Shown: positions 5,206 to 5,300 of the stretch, one piece after another
How the letters are laid out: every line of letters starts with the position of its first letter
Position numbering within the stretch: the stretch's first letter is position 1
Translations under genes and position numbers: made by a program
Assembly (NCBI GenBank): GCA_018304205.1
Contig: JAGVWR010000059.1
Coordinates: 1 to 5,300, forward strand
Length of the DNA stretch: 5,300 nucleotides
DNA from: Candidatus Pacearchaeota archaeon
Lineage (GTDB): Archaea > Nanobdellota > Nanobdellia > Pacearchaeales > GW2011-AR1
Direction of reading: 5' to 3'
The notes under the pieces: model-generated
Seen by the model: the letters and a program-made list of their open reading frames with translations, nothing else
Database searches by the model: none
What the model was told of the DNA's origin: nothing

Positions 5206-5300
5206 TGTGCAATCCACAGACATATGTCACCCCCTAAATCCACTTACTAAAATCAAAATAAACTTGAGCAGGAGTTTTATTTTCTAAACTTGTATGAGGT
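5206..5300 (-). mobile_element. Edge of an insertion sequence (continues to the right)
   Basis: The end of a transposase gene lies here and its coding runs off the window. The stretch between its stop and about 5206 (TGTGCAATCCACAGACATAT, then GTCACCCCC) could hold the terminal inverted repeat, because it begins with TG and contains the palindrome GACATATGTC at 5219-5228. The exact boundary and any target duplication cannot be fixed without the other end. Confidence 0.5.
5234..5300 (-). CDS. DDE transposase, integrase-core type, C-terminal 21 residues (partial)
   Basis: The minus strand reads PHTSLENKTPAQVYFD followed by FSKWI and a TAG stop (5236-5234). The RPHxSLxxKTPAxVY pattern is the usual last motif of rve/integrase-core transposases such as the IS481 and IS3 families, just after the catalytic Glu helix. 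The catalytic part lies beyond the right edge, so the family and intactness cannot be judged. The stop is followed by GGGGTGACATATGTC. Confidence 0.75.
   Translation of the reverse strand, partial: PHTSLENKTPAQVYFDFSKWI

Noticed and set aside
5219..5228. Palindrome GACATATGTC as an operator for the hypothetical gene
   Set aside because: It lies beyond the TATA box on the side of the insertion sequence, so it more likely belongs to the mobile element's end; ten-base palindromes also occur by chance.

Overview
The window is AT-rich, with short intergenic gaps and TATA-like boxes (TTTAAATA, TTTAAATT, TTTATATT) 27-29 bases before four start codons. It carries a primase fragment of archaeal/eukaryotic type and several proteins that resemble families I recall from DPANN archaea (Woesearchaeota/Pacearchaeota-like genomes). 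I read it as a piece of a DPANN archaeal genome, probably assembled from a metagenome. The lineage call is inference from gene content; no rRNA or tRNA is present to confirm it.

Layout: (1) 1-731, + strand: the 3' part of an archaeal DNA primase gene, whose 5' end lies off the window and whose iron-sulfur cysteines appear to be lost. (2) 799-2564, + strand: a secreted protein with an alpha/alpha-toroid-like (prenyltransferase/squalene-cyclase-like) ectodomain, followed by a Cys-rich module, one membrane helix and a Pro/Arg-rich tail. The reading frame breaks at about 1863-1873, so it appears as two ORFs. (3) 2599-3492, + strand: an unassigned protein with a possible Rossmann/methyltransferase-like start. 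(4) 3524-4641, + strand: a second secreted beta-rich (Ig-like) protein that ends in the same kind of Cys module plus membrane anchor. Its frame also breaks, at about 4325-4330. (5) 5156-4638, - strand: a hypothetical protein of a family I recall from DPANN genomes, converging on gene 4 so that the two stop codons share the bases TTAA. (6) 5234-5300, - strand: the last 21 codons of a DDE (integrase-core) transposase, marking the edge of an insertion sequence that continues to the right.

The most striking feature is the pair of surface proteins. Both have a signal peptide, an ectodomain, a Cys module with identical spacing (C-x7-C-x5-C-x11-CC-x3-C), a membrane helix and a basic tail. Both lose frame in the same direction, just upstream of the Cys module. 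Taken literally, each gene would make a soluble secreted ectodomain, and only a frame change would give the membrane-anchored form. The plainer explanations are single-base (or larger, out-of-frame) deletions in the genome or in the assembly. The slip sites are not canonical, so I favour indels, but the parallel is worth checking in reads and relatives.

Each complete gene seems to have its own promoter rather than sharing an operon, and the box-to-ATG distance suggests leaderless transcripts. A perfect 22-base inverted repeat covers the TATA box of the second surface gene and could be an operator or a terminator.
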